A stretch of 64,000 nt of DNA from Candidatus Undinarchaeales archaeon (lineage in GTDB: Archaea > SpSt-1190 > JASMDC01). Every line of letters starts with the position of its first letter. The first letter of the stretch is position 1. The position numbers and the translations under genes are program-made. A model generated the notes under the pieces. The model had not been told where the DNA came from and did not search any database. It saw nothing but the letters and a program-made list of their open reading frames with translations. Of this stretch, positions 9,918 through 17,919 are shown one piece after another. The stretch spans positions 47,645 to 111,644 of the forward strand of contig JASMDC010000008.1 in the NCBI GenBank assembly GCA_030753015.1, read 5' to 3'.

Positions 9918-10481
9918 ATGGGGGGCAAGCCGCAGGATGACGAGGGTGTGGAATTCTACCGCCGCATGTCCCAGAAGCGGCCCGACTACGCCCACACATG
10001 GTACCGTCAGGGGAACACGCATGCCCTCAACGAGGAGTATCAGAAGGCCATCGACTGCTATATGAAGGCCTTAGAGACGCGTCCCGACCACGTCAATGCC
10101 CTCAACAACATCGGTAACGCCTACATGGCCAAGAATCTGTACAAGCAGGCGATCGACTACTATCGTAAGGCCCTCGAGCTCAATCCCCTGGACGAGCTGG
10201 CGTGGGGGAACCGGGGCATCGCTCATGGCTACCTTGGCGAGTTCAAGGAAGCCATCCACTGCTTTGAACAAGCCCTGAAGCTCAACGATGAGAACGTCAA
10301 GGTCCTTAGCAATATGGGCATCACCTACTTCAACAAGGGTGAGAATAGCGAGGCGAGGAAGTGCTTTAGCAAGGTGCTTGAGCTAAATCCTGATGACGAA
10401 CTCGCCCTCTCATGCCTGGCGCGTATGAACGAGAAGGCCGAGGACTCGAAGCGAGGCCTCATCAGCAGGTTCTTCGGCTAG
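9918..10481 (+). CDS. TPR-repeat protein
   Basis: The protein has 187 residues and about four tandem 34-residue tetratricopeptide repeats, from residue 20 to 165. Repeat cores such as DHVNALNNIGNAYMAKNLYK and DELAWGNRGIAHGYLGEFKE show the usual W/L/G/Y/A/F/A/P spacing. There is no signal peptide, so it is cytoplasmic. TPR proteins scaffold protein-protein contacts and no partner is evident. An in-frame GTG lies at 9909, but ATG 9918 is preferred because GGTGG precedes it by 5 nt. The end is convergent with the RuBisCO gene. Confidence 0.85.
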   Translation: MGGKPQDDEGVEFYRRMSQKRPDYAHTWYRQGNTHALNEEYQKAIDCYMKALETRPDHVNALNNIGNAYMAKNLYKQAIDYYRKALELNPLDELAWGNRGIAHGYLGEFKEAIHCFEQALKLNDENVKVLSNMGITYFNKGENSEARKCFSKVLELNPDDELALSCLARMNEKAEDSKRGLISRFFG

Positions 10482-10510
10482 TGGATACTGTTCATCGTGA
10501 CGAGAGATCC

Positions 10511-12112
10511 TCACGCCTTCTCATGCTCACTGAAGGCCAATGCCTTCCAATCCTTGCCCTTGAGGACACGGCCCAGGATCTCCATGGCCTCCCCCTTGGG
10601 CCGGGGATAGGTGAATCCGATCTCGGCGATCTTGTTCTCGTAGTCAGCGGCGATGTCGTCCAGGGAGTAGCCGGCGGCAGCGGCCTCGGCGGCCAGACGC
10701 GCGGCCCAGGCGCCGTCCAGTGTACCGTAGCCGTGGATGCCACCGCCCATGGTCGTGACGGTGTCGGTGCCGAACATCTTGGCAAGCTCGATTAGGTGCT
10801 TGGGGTTGAGCCCGCCGGAGTTGACGGGCATCATGGGCCGCATCCCGTACCACTTCTGCGGGAAGAACCAGTTGTACTCGCCCTCCTCGACCTCGGGCAC
10901 GAAGTCCTCCTGGCTGATGCAACGCGCGTAGTTGAGGATCTCCGATTTGTCACCTTCCATCTTGCCAACGACGGTGCCGATATGGAGCTCGTCGATACCA
11001 GCAAGCCTGCAGCACTTGGCGATGACCATCATGTCCACCCCGTGCATGGGGGTCCGTGCGAACCCGGCGTGCATGGCCCGGTGGCCGTGGATGATGAGGG
11101 GCGGGCCGTGCTCGCGCAGGGTCTGGACCGCAGTGAACCCGCCGGTTATGATATCGATCATGCACCCGATTGCACCCAGCTCCTCGACGAAGTAGGCCTT
11201 CTCCAGCATGTCCATGGCGCTGCCCGAGGTGACGTTGGCGACGTACAGCTTGCGCTCGTCGATGCCTTGGGCGCGGTGCTCGGCCTCTACCTCCTGGATG
11301 CGCTTGAACGACAGGTAGGCGCGCAGGAGGAAGGGATCGAACTCCTGGTCCGTGAGGTTCTCGTCGTCCTTGACGACGCAGCAGTACTTGAAGGTCTTGT
11401 ACAGCACCTCGGTCTGCTCGTCGGCGAACAGTCCGGTCTTGGGCTTGGGGATGGTGCCCACCAGTGTGTGGCCCTTGGTCTTTGTGACCTCGCGGATGCC
11501 GGGGATGCCAAACCGCGGACCGGGGAACGTGGATATGTACTCCGGCGGCATCTGGAAGTCCATCACCTTGAGATAGTCCACGGCCTTCATGGCCAGGATG
11601 TTGCCTGTGATGCACGAGAATAGCTGGGGGATGCTCCCGGGCTCGAAGAGGGCGAGGGGATAGGCAACCTTGACGTGGCCGGCCTTGCCGTCCACCTCGG
11701 GGATGCACTCGTACACGGTGCCCGCGAGGCTGAGGGTGTAGGAGGTCTCGGTCTGGACGTCCGTCCAGGTACCTGTCGAGGACTCCAGGGTTATATGGTT
11801 GGCCGCCTCCTCCAGGGTCTCGCCCTTGGGGGGTGTCACCTTGAAGGACGCAAGAAGGTACAGCTCCTTCTGCTTGTCCGGCTCGAAGCCGATGTCCAGG
11901 AACCGCACGTGGGTGTCCTTCTCCTGGAGACGGGCGGCCTTCTTAATCTGTGATTCGGTGAGCTCCGGGCGCTTCCAGGTGAAGGGCTTGGCGCGCTCGT
12001 CCTGCATCCGGCGGAGCTTCTTGAACATCGTATCCCTGGCGCGGGCCCGGGCCTCGTCGATCTCCTTGCTGATCGCTGCGTCCAGGACGCCGTTCTTATC
12101 GGTGAGAACCAT
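10511..12112 (-). CDS. rbcL: RuBisCO large subunit (archaeal form III or II/III) with N-terminal extension
   Basis: A 533-residue ribulose-bisphosphate carboxylase. All catalytic positions are present: E110 (ESSTGTW), N171, K223 and K225 (TIPKPKTGL), K248/D250/E251 (VVKDDE, the carbamylated Lys and Mg ligands), H344 (HGHRAMH), H377, K384 (GTVVGKMEGD, loop 6) and S432 (NSGG). Spacing between these residues is canonical. The roughly 50-60 residues before the usual N-terminus (helical, charged) are extra. The start at 12112 is chosen because GAGG lies 9 nt upstream and a TTTAAA box sits near 12150. In archaea such enzymes usually fix CO2 onto ribulose-1,5-bisphosphate made from nucleotides. AMP phosphorylase and ribose-1,5-bisphosphate isomerase are not in this window. 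Confidence 0.95.
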   Translation of the reverse strand: MVLTDKNGVLDAAISKEIDEARARARDTMFKKLRRMQDERAKPFTWKRPELTESQIKKAARLQEKDTHVRFLDIGFEPDKQKELYLLASFKVTPPKGETLEEAANHITLESSTGTWTDVQTETSYTLSLAGTVYECIPEVDGKAGHVKVAYPLALFEPGSIPQLFSCITGNILAMKAVDYLKVMDFQMPPEYISTFPGPRFGIPGIREVTKTKGHTLVGTIPKPKTGLFADEQTEVLYKTFKYCCVVKDDENLTDQEFDPFLLRAYLSFKRIQEVEAEHRAQGIDERKLYVANVTSGSAMDMLEKAYFVEELGAIGCMIDIITGGFTAVQTLREHGPPLIIHGHRAMHAGFARTPMHGVDMMVIAKCCRLAGIDELHIGTVVGKMEGDKSEILNYARCISQEDFVPEVEEGEYNWFFPQKWYGMRPMMPVNSGGLNPKHLIELAKMFGTDTVTTMGGGIHGYGTLDGAWAARLAAEAAAAGYSLDDIAADYENKIAEIGFTYPRPKGEAMEILGRVLKGKDWKALAFSEHEKA

Positions 12113-12291
12113 GAATTTTCGCCTCGTTTCGAGAGTCTGTACAGTGACGGACATTTTAAAGCATTGTCTTGAGGGTGGTCCGTGGTGACCCATGACACGG
12201 GTCGCTGGGGCAGTGGGATCCGATGGGCACCCCCCCAGTCATGCGAAAGACTTATGAACGCCCTGTCATGCTCAGTCACACCAGGGGTAAC

Positions 12292-14112
12292 ATGGGTAAG
12301 AACGCACCCTCCCAGAAGGAGGAACAGCAGCGCGAACGGCCGCCTATTTACATCGCTTTCGAGTGGCACATGCATCAGCCCATCTACCACCCCTACGAGA
12401 CCGTCACCGAGACCATGAACGGCGGAAATACGAGCAGCTCGGTCAAGGGCACGCTCCCCGACGGGAAGGACACTCCGGACCTGCGGGAGATCTTCTACTC
12501 GCGCTGGGGCCCATACACCACCTGGGTGGCCGACGCCATCGAGTCCGGCAAGGACGCCGGGCTTGCGGACCTGGGCGCCAGCATGAGCTTCTCCGGTTCT
12601 CTGATCGAGAACCTCAACGCTCTGGAGGAGGCTGATCCGAACGGTACCTTCAAGGATTGGGCAAACCGCTTCATCGAGGCCCGGCACTGGGAGACGTCCG
12701 AGGGCAACCCGCGCCTTGACATCGTCGGGTTCGGGTACCACCACCCCCTCATGGGGCTTATCGAGTATGACGACATCCGCCGCTCGGTTGCCGACCACAA
12801 GCAGATCGTCGCAGAGACGTTCGGTGATGATGTGGCGTACTCCAAGGGTATCTTTCCGCCCGAGAACGCCTTCTCGGAACGCATGATCCCCGCCCTCGTG
12901 GATGAGGGCTTCGAGTGGGCGCTCATCGACAACGTCCACCTGGAGCGGGCGTGCGAGAACTACCCCTACACCACCGGTTCCAACCTCAAACCGCCCAACC
13001 CGGCCGACCAGCAGAATCCCGATCCGGACGATTGGGTGCAGCTCAACGGGCTCTGGTCACCTGGGAAAGTGTCCGGCGGGTTCGCCCACCGGCCCCACTG
13101 GGTCGAGTACACCGACGCCAACGGCCGGACCTCGCAGATGATCGGCGTGTTCGCGGACCGGTACCTGGGCACCGAGGACGCCCGGGGCGGTTTCGGGGCG
13201 CTGAACTACGAGCACGTGATGAGCCAGCTCGAGAAGTTCAACACCGATCCAGACCACCCGCTGCTCATCGTGCTCCCCCATGACGGGGACAATTATGGCG
13301 GCGGTTCCGACTCGTACTATCACCACAATTTCCAGCGGTTCGTCCATTGGCTGCAGGCCAACCCGGGCCGCTTCCAGTGCACGACCATCCAGGACTACCT
13401 GGACAAGTTCCCCGTGGCCGACGACGACGTGGTCCACGTGGAGCCCGGTTCCTGGAGCGGTGCGGACAACGGCGACCCGGAGTTCAAGAAGTGGAACGGG
13501 GACCCGGTCAACGGCTACTCGCCCGACCGCAACTCGTGGGCGGTCATCGTGGCCGCAAAGAACCGCGTCAGGACAGCGGAGGCCATCGATCCCGACGCCC
13601 CCGAGACGAAAGAGGCCTGGCGGTTCCTGGACGTGGGGCAGACCTCATGCTACTGGTACTGGGACGGCAACACCGAGTGGGACTCGAACCCAACCCTTGC
13701 CGCCAACCAGGCGGTCGAGCAAGCGGACCGGATTATCGGCCAAGGCCCCGACACGATGGGGCCCACCCTCTACCTTCCCCAGCGCGATCCCTACAACCCG
13801 GGTGGACGCGGATGGGGCAACAAACCGGAACCGGAGGACGTGCGCATCTGGACGCTGGGGTACGATGTGTCGGGCATCGAGCGTGTGGACCTGAAGTACC
13901 GAGAGGTCGGCGAGCAGGACTGGCAGAGCACGCCCATGACCGCGAGCCCGATGCCTGCCCCGCGGACCGATCCCAAACCCACCTACCGCGGCGAGGAGTA
14001 CGGCGCGGAGCTCACGGGGCTCCACGATGTGACCATCGAGTATTATGCAGAGGCCCAGGACACGCTCGGGAATATTTCCCAGTCGGACGTCCAGCAGGTG
14101 TACATCGAGTGA
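12292..14112 (+). CDS. Glycoside hydrolase family 57, cytoplasmic
   Basis: A 606-residue GH57-type alpha-glucan enzyme. Conserved regions seen are HMHQP (residues 26-30), GYHHPLMG (about 149-156), FPPENAFS with the likely nucleophile E191, and LPHDGDNYGG with the likely acid D331 or D333. The C-terminal 120 residues (from GPTLYLPQRDPYNPGG) look like a beta-sandwich accessory domain. There is no signal peptide, so it probably acts on internal glycogen or starch-like polymer. ATG 12292 is chosen because AGGGGT lies just upstream. An in-frame ATG 69 nt earlier is less likely. Family assignment is solid. Whether it is an amylase, branching or transferase member is not decided. Confidence 0.88.
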   Translation: MGKNAPSQKEEQQRERPPIYIAFEWHMHQPIYHPYETVTETMNGGNTSSSVKGTLPDGKDTPDLREIFYSRWGPYTTWVADAIESGKDAGLADLGASMSFSGSLIENLNALEEADPNGTFKDWANRFIEARHWETSEGNPRLDIVGFGYHHPLMGLIEYDDIRRSVADHKQIVAETFGDDVAYSKGIFPPENAFSERMIPALVDEGFEWALIDNVHLERACENYPYTTGSNLKPPNPADQQNPDPDDWVQLNGLWSPGKVSGGFAHRPHWVEYTDANGRTSQMIGVFADRYLGTEDARGGFGALNYEHVMSQLEKFNTDPDHPLLIVLPHDGDNYGGGSDSYYHHNFQRFVHWLQANPGRFQCTTIQDYLDKFPVADDDVVHVEPGSWSGADNGDPEFKKWNGDPVNGYSPDRNSWAVIVAAKNRVRTAEAIDPDAPETKEAWRFLDVGQTSCYWYWDGNTEWDSNPTLAANQAVEQADRIIGQGPDTMGPTLYLPQRDPYNPGGRGWGNKPEPEDVRIWTLGYDVSGIERVDLKYREVGEQDWQSTPMTASPMPAPRTDPKPTYRGEEYGAELTGLHDVTIEYYAEAQDTLGNISQSDVQQVYIE

Positions 14113-14122
14113 GGTACTGAAG

Positions 14123-14227
14123 ATGAAGCTGCGCGACCTGTTCTTCATGGTGATACTGTGCTTCACTTTCTATATGCTCTGGGGGCCTGTAGGCGTGCTG
14201 GACGTGTACGAGCTGCTGTTCTGGTAA
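14123..14227 (+). CDS. Small single-pass membrane protein, 34 aa
   Basis: ATG 14123 follows the GH57 stop by 10 nt, with AGGT upstream. The product MKLRDLFFMVILCFTFYMLW plus 14 residues is one hydrophobic segment with a short polar N-terminus. It is likely co-transcribed with the glycosidase. No function can be given. Confidence 0.5.
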   Translation: MKLRDLFFMVILCFTFYMLWGPVGVLDVYELLFW

Positions 14228-14292
14228 AAGGTCGACCGGCCGATACGACGGATTAAATAAGATGTGGCCCGTGGATACCTCCTGGTGATTCG

Positions 14293-14481
14293 ATGTACAA
14301 ACGAGTTCACATGTTCATGACGCTGTTCATGGTGCTAGTGCTCCTCGTGGGTGTCTCGGGATGCCTCGGTGGCGATGACAGCGAGGACAAGGACCTGGAC
14401 AATCCCCTCGACGTGAAAGAGGGCGAGGAGTTCGATCCCATGAGCGATACCGAGGGTGAGGAAGAAGCCGACTCATCGTAG
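14293..14481 (+). CDS. Small acidic lipoprotein
   Basis: A 62-residue protein with a hydrophobic signal and lipobox LVGVSGC, followed by a very acidic tail (D/E-rich, with GGDDSEDKDLD and EGEEEADSS). The Cys of the lipobox would be lipid-modified and the tail exposed outside. TTAAATAA at 14253-14260 lies about 35 nt upstream of the ATG. No domain is recognised. Confidence 0.7.
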   Translation: MYKRVHMFMTLFMVLVLLVGVSGCLGGDDSEDKDLDNPLDVKEGEEFDPMSDTEGEEEADSS

Positions 14482-14550
14482 CGTCGGACAAAGCGTCGAT
14501 ACGACACCCTCCGGGACTGCCGGCGGCCCTGCCCCAGCCATGACAACATA

Positions 14551-15880
14551 TTGACACTCCCCCGAATGAATTCGGGGGATTCTTGGAAGAGCGAGCATGA
14601 GATGTCATGCTGTTACCTCCAGGGGGTGTGCCAGCACCCCGTTAACGCGCCCTCCGAAGACGACGCCTATATTGATCGCACCCACAGTGTCCCGGTGCGC
14701 TTCTATGCCGCATGATCTGCACTTCAGAAGACGACCCCTCTTCGTCACTGATGTGTCGCCACACCAAGGACACACGCTTGATGTGCCTCTCTCGTCGATC
14801 ATGGTCACTTTGATCCCATACTCTTGGGCGACACACTGAAGCCGTTCCAGGAGAAAGCGGTGGCTCCAGAAGTTGTGGATCATCGAATCCGACTTCTTGC
14901 CGAATGTGGCATTGTCCCTGATCCCCGTGAGGTCACCTACGACGATCTCGCTGACACCTTCCCGCCAGAGCCGTTCGATCGCTTTCCTGACGATCGTGTT
15001 TACATACTGCCGGAAGCGTAGCTTCCGCTTGCGGAACAAGGAGCGGATCTGCTTTGTCGTCTTCCTGCCGTTCGTCCTCTTCGCTATCGACTTCAGCCGG
15101 TCGATACGACGTGATAGATACCACCAGTCGGAAAGTGCGGGTCGCCCACTGTACGCGATCGATCGCCTATCCCCTTCGATCACTACATCGAGCAGTTCGA
15201 GCACGCCAAGGTCCACGAAGGCCCTCTTGTTCGAGAGCGGTTGATGTGGAGGATCGACCTCCACGATCTGCCTGGCATACCATTTCCGTCTGATGGAGTC
15301 ATACAGAAGGGTCAGCAACCCTTGCCTTGTCCGGTCGTTCCATTTCGGTTTTCCTCTCCAATTCACCTCCAACTTTTTCGGCAGCTTCAATATACTGCCT
15401 TCTATCGTATAGCAATCGCATCGGATGAGTATGAGCTGCTTCCTCTTCCCCGTTGACCTGTGCTTCCAGTATCCGGGAGGGCTCACTCTCTGGATGCGGG
15501 GCGGGAGCTTGCCCTTCTTCTTGAGTTCGAGCAACGCGAAGAACGAACGCCAAGCCTCGCTGTTCTTCCTCTCGATCTGCTGAGCTGTCGCAGAGCCAAT
15601 GATGCACTTGTATCTATCGTACAGGTCCTTCGTGTTCCAGTTCACCTTGTCTGCGTTGAAGATGCTCTGCCTTCGTCGATAGCTGATCTCGTTCCAAAGG
15701 CGAGCACAACCATCCGCGAGCTCATGCAGTCGTTCGTCTTGTTCCAACGAAGGTGACAATGCAAAGGTGTTCGTTCTCCTCATGGTCAGACCTTCGACCG
15801 CATCTTAATGATATCCCACGATGATCGAATAGTGTCTTTGGAGCGTTAAGGTGTTATGGGGGGTGGCGTGCCGCTATTCA
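14551..15880 (-). mobile_element. Solo-TnpB transposon (IS605 superfamily, IS1341-type)
   Basis: The element holds one gene, tnpB, and no tnpA. The right end has a perfect hairpin at 14559-14578 (CCCCCGAA, loop TGAA, TTCGGGGG) just beyond the tnpB stop, as usual for IS605-type ends. The left end is inferred at about 15861-15880 from a block, gggtggcgtgccgctattca, shared with the remnant at 59471-59490. That remnant has a right-end hairpin with the same TGAA loop. Exact termini and the target-adjacent motif are not proven. Without a tnpA it would have to be moved in trans, or it may now be fixed. Confidence 0.7.
14605..15783 (-). CDS. tnpB: TnpB-family RNA-guided endonuclease homolog
   Basis: The protein has 392 residues. 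Likely RuvC-I Asp is D191 (FVDLGV). The RuvC-II stretch is EIVVGDLTGIRDN, where the position usually holding the catalytic Glu is G283. An alternative Glu, E331 in MIDERGTSSVCPWC, lies 48 residues on. The zinc ribbon is C338/C341 and C355/C358. RuvC-III Asp is D365 (EAHRDTVGAINIG). TnpB proteins cut DNA guided by an omega RNA made from the transposon right end. Here that would be the hairpin region just 3' of the gene. The reading frame is intact, so it may be active. Confidence 0.88.
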   Translation of the reverse strand: MRRTNTFALSPSLEQDERLHELADGCARLWNEISYRRRQSIFNADKVNWNTKDLYDRYKCIIGSATAQQIERKNSEAWRSFFALLELKKKGKLPPRIQRVSPPGYWKHRSTGKRKQLILIRCDCYTIEGSILKLPKKLEVNWRGKPKWNDRTRQGLLTLLYDSIRRKWYARQIVEVDPPHQPLSNKRAFVDLGVLELLDVVIEGDRRSIAYSGRPALSDWWYLSRRIDRLKSIAKRTNGRKTTKQIRSLFRKRKLRFRQYVNTIVRKAIERLWREGVSEIVVGDLTGIRDNATFGKKSDSMIHNFWSHRFLLERLQCVAQEYGIKVTMIDERGTSSVCPWCGDTSVTKRGRLLKCRSCGIEAHRDTVGAINIGVVFGGRVNGVLAHPLEVTA

Positions 15881-16004
15881 GGTGGTTCTTTTACCTTTCG
15901 GGTTTGGTTTCCCTTCGGGAAACACGTCATTCATCCCAACTATGAATTAGATGGGCTTTCTGTCTCAAACCCGTTATAAAAGTTACGTCCCCACAGAGTG
16001 GACC

Positions 16005-16577
16005 ATGGAGGAGTACCTGCCCAACCACTCCTCGCGCATGGATCCACACCGCCACAAGGCGATCGTATGCCACGGCGACTCGCTCACCTGGGGCTTCATG
16101 ATCAATCGGGAGGATTGTTATCCCGCGCGTCTCGAGCGCCACCTCGGCGGTGACTGGCAGGTCTTCAACACGGGCCAGAACGGTGACACCGCGGAGGGTG
16201 GGCTCACACGGCTCGGTCGCGAGGTGCTCCCCGAGAACCCCCGGCTCGTCGTCATCGGGTTCGGTACCAACGACTTCTACGATGGTGTGCCCTCCAAGCG
16301 CGTGTTCGCGGCGATGGACACGATGGTCGAGCGTGTCCTCGCCGACGGGGCCGAGGTCATCCTCTGGGGATTTCCGCTCTCCCAGGCCTACGGGCAGGGG
16401 TACGAGTTCATCGCGCGCAAGCACAAGGTCCCGCTCCTCGATTACCTGCACGAGGACATCTACGGACGACAGGGGAACGTGTTCCCCGACGGTATCCACC
16501 TCACTGTCAGAGGGTATGCTGCAGTAGAGGCCCGGGTCCTGCCGGTGGTCCGACGGGTGCTGGGGATCGACACCTGA
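16005..16577 (+). CDS. SGNH/GDSL-family hydrolase
   Basis: A 190-residue enzyme with block I CHGDSLTWG (Ser nucleophile), block II NGDTAEGG, block III GFGTNDFYD and block V FPDGIHLT with the Asp-x-x-His pair. These are the four invariant SGNH blocks. It probably acts as an esterase, lipase-like or deacylase enzyme in the cytoplasm, since no signal peptide is seen. ATG 16005 is chosen over an upstream in-frame ATG at 15951 because TTATAAAAG at about 15973-15981 would place transcription initiation near 16000. It is convergent with the HPS-PHI gene, 1 nt apart. Confidence 0.85.
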   Translation: MEEYLPNHSSRMDPHRHKAIVCHGDSLTWGFMINREDCYPARLERHLGGDWQVFNTGQNGDTAEGGLTRLGREVLPENPRLVVIGFGTNDFYDGVPSKRVFAAMDTMVERVLADGAEVILWGFPLSQAYGQGYEFIARKHKVPLLDYLHEDIYGRQGNVFPDGIHLTVRGYAAVEARVLPVVRRVLGIDT

Positions 16578-16578
16578 G

Positions 16579-17856
16579 CTACTCGATGTTGGCGTGGCGC
16601 CTGCGCATCTTCTCAGGAGTCTCGCTGAGGGCCTGCTGTAGGTCGAACACGACGCCCTCGAGGAAGATGAGCGAGAGGATCTCGAACAGTGAGCCCATGG
16701 GCGTCAGCTCCTCGATCTGCGAGGTGAGCTGGCGGGCGATGTAGGACACCTCCTTGGACTCGCGCACCCTGCCGTGGATGAGGAACATCACATCGGCCAG
16801 CTTACCAAGGGTGCTCTCGGGAGTGGAGGTGATGGCGACCACCTTGGCGCCGTTGCCATGGGCGGCCTGGATGGGGCCGATGGTGAGGCTCGTCTCACCC
16901 GAACCCGATAGACCGACGATGATGTCGTCAGCCTCGACGGCGGGCATGGTCACCTCGCCTATGACATGGACACGCAGCCCCATGTGCATGAGCCGCATGC
17001 CGAAGGCGGCCCCTACCAGCCGTGAGCGTCCGGTCCCGCACACGTACACCTTGCGGTCGTTCTCGCGTGCGTCCTTGATCAGCTCGACGAAGCGGTCTAT
17101 TGCCTCGCCGTCGAGCTCCTCGGCCAGCTTGTTCGCCTGGCTGGCGTAGAAGCGCATGGTCATCCCCACGGGGACACTGAAAGCAACATGACTCATCCTG
17201 GAGAGGATGGTGCGTACTGTGGACTGGGGATCCTCGGATTCGCGGAGCGCTCGGCCGATGACAAGTCGCTGGGCGCCGTTCATCAGCACCCGTTCAATGT
17301 GCTCTTCATCCAGAGCACCCGCGGCGATGACGGGGATGGTCAGCTCCCGTGACACCTGCTCGATCTCCTGGAAGGGATCGACGGTGCGCTTGGTGAGAAA
17401 GCTCGTGTGGACCACGACCGCGTCCATACCAAGCTGCTCGGCCTCCTTCGCCTTCTCGACGACGCTGCGGTCCTTGTCCACGTGCGAGAGGTCCATGTAG
17501 ACCTTCACGCCCTCGTCCCGGGCGTACTGGAGGATCGTCTTGACGATGTGGGGTGCGTGATGGCTGGTTATGATTATGGCATGAGCGCCGAATTCCCTGA
17601 TGGAACGGATGGTCTTGAACTCCTCGATGTGCTTGAGGTCGGCCACGACCTCGAAGGGTTCTTCCCGCTCCGCAAAGAGCCCCTGAAGACGGCCAAGGAC
17701 GTACCGCGTCCCGAGGGTCTGAAGAGTGTGGTGGTCCACCTCGAATATGCGGGCACCTCCCTTCCAAAGCTCGTCAGCTAGCGCGATGAGCGCATCGATG
17801 TCGTAGCTGTCGTCCACCTTCAGATAGACCTGGAGTTCCGGCTTCGTCGTCTCCAT
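16579..17856 (-). CDS. Bifunctional hexulose-6-phosphate synthase / 6-phospho-3-hexuloisomerase
   Basis: A 425-residue fusion. The N-terminal half (about 1-215) is a KDPC-type TIM barrel with the Asp-x-Lys motif in VADLKHIEEF and a phosphate-binding end AAGALDEEHIERVL. The C-terminal half (about 225-425) is a SIS-domain isomerase with CGTGRSRLVG and GLSGSGET. In archaea lacking the oxidative pentose phosphate pathway, this pair interconverts fructose-6-phosphate and ribulose-5-phosphate plus formaldehyde, mainly to make pentoses. This links logically to the nearby RuBisCO, which uses a pentose bisphosphate. It is divergent from PAN across a 63-nt gap. Confidence 0.92.
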   Translation of the reverse strand: METTKPELQVYLKVDDSYDIDALIALADELWKGGARIFEVDHHTLQTLGTRYVLGRLQGLFAEREEPFEVVADLKHIEEFKTIRSIREFGAHAIIITSHHAPHIVKTILQYARDEGVKVYMDLSHVDKDRSVVEKAKEAEQLGMDAVVVHTSFLTKRTVDPFQEIEQVSRELTIPVIAAGALDEEHIERVLMNGAQRLVIGRALRESEDPQSTVRTILSRMSHVAFSVPVGMTMRFYASQANKLAEELDGEAIDRFVELIKDARENDRKVYVCGTGRSRLVGAAFGMRLMHMGLRVHVIGEVTMPAVEADDIIVGLSGSGETSLTIGPIQAAHGNGAKVVAITSTPESTLGKLADVMFLIHGRVRESKEVSYIARQLTSQIEELTPMGSLFEILSLIFLEGVVFDLQQALSETPEKMRRRHANIE

Positions 17857-17919
17857 GCTCCTCGCTTTTGGGATGCTATGGGAAGGGTTAAAAGACTACG
17901 CCTCCCCTCCTGCCCTGCC
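17857..17919. promoter_or_regulatory. Divergent promoter region, HPS-PHI / PAN
   Basis: This 63-nt gap separates the minus-strand HPS-PHI start and the PAN start. GGGTTAAAAG at about 17885-17894 sits 26-30 nt before PAN ATG 17920 and fits a leaderless start. The minus-strand promoter is less clear. Confidence 0.45.

Noticed and set aside
10796..11623. 275-residue plus-strand ORF antisense to RuBisCO
   Set aside because: Shadow of rbcL with no start signal or motif.
11836..12939. 367-residue minus-strand ORF spanning the rbcL 5' end and GH57
   Set aside because: Overlaps two clear genes in other frames. No family signal.
13347..14120. 257-residue plus-strand ORF in another frame of GH57
   Set aside because: Out-of-frame shadow. 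Arg/Gly-rich composition without motif.
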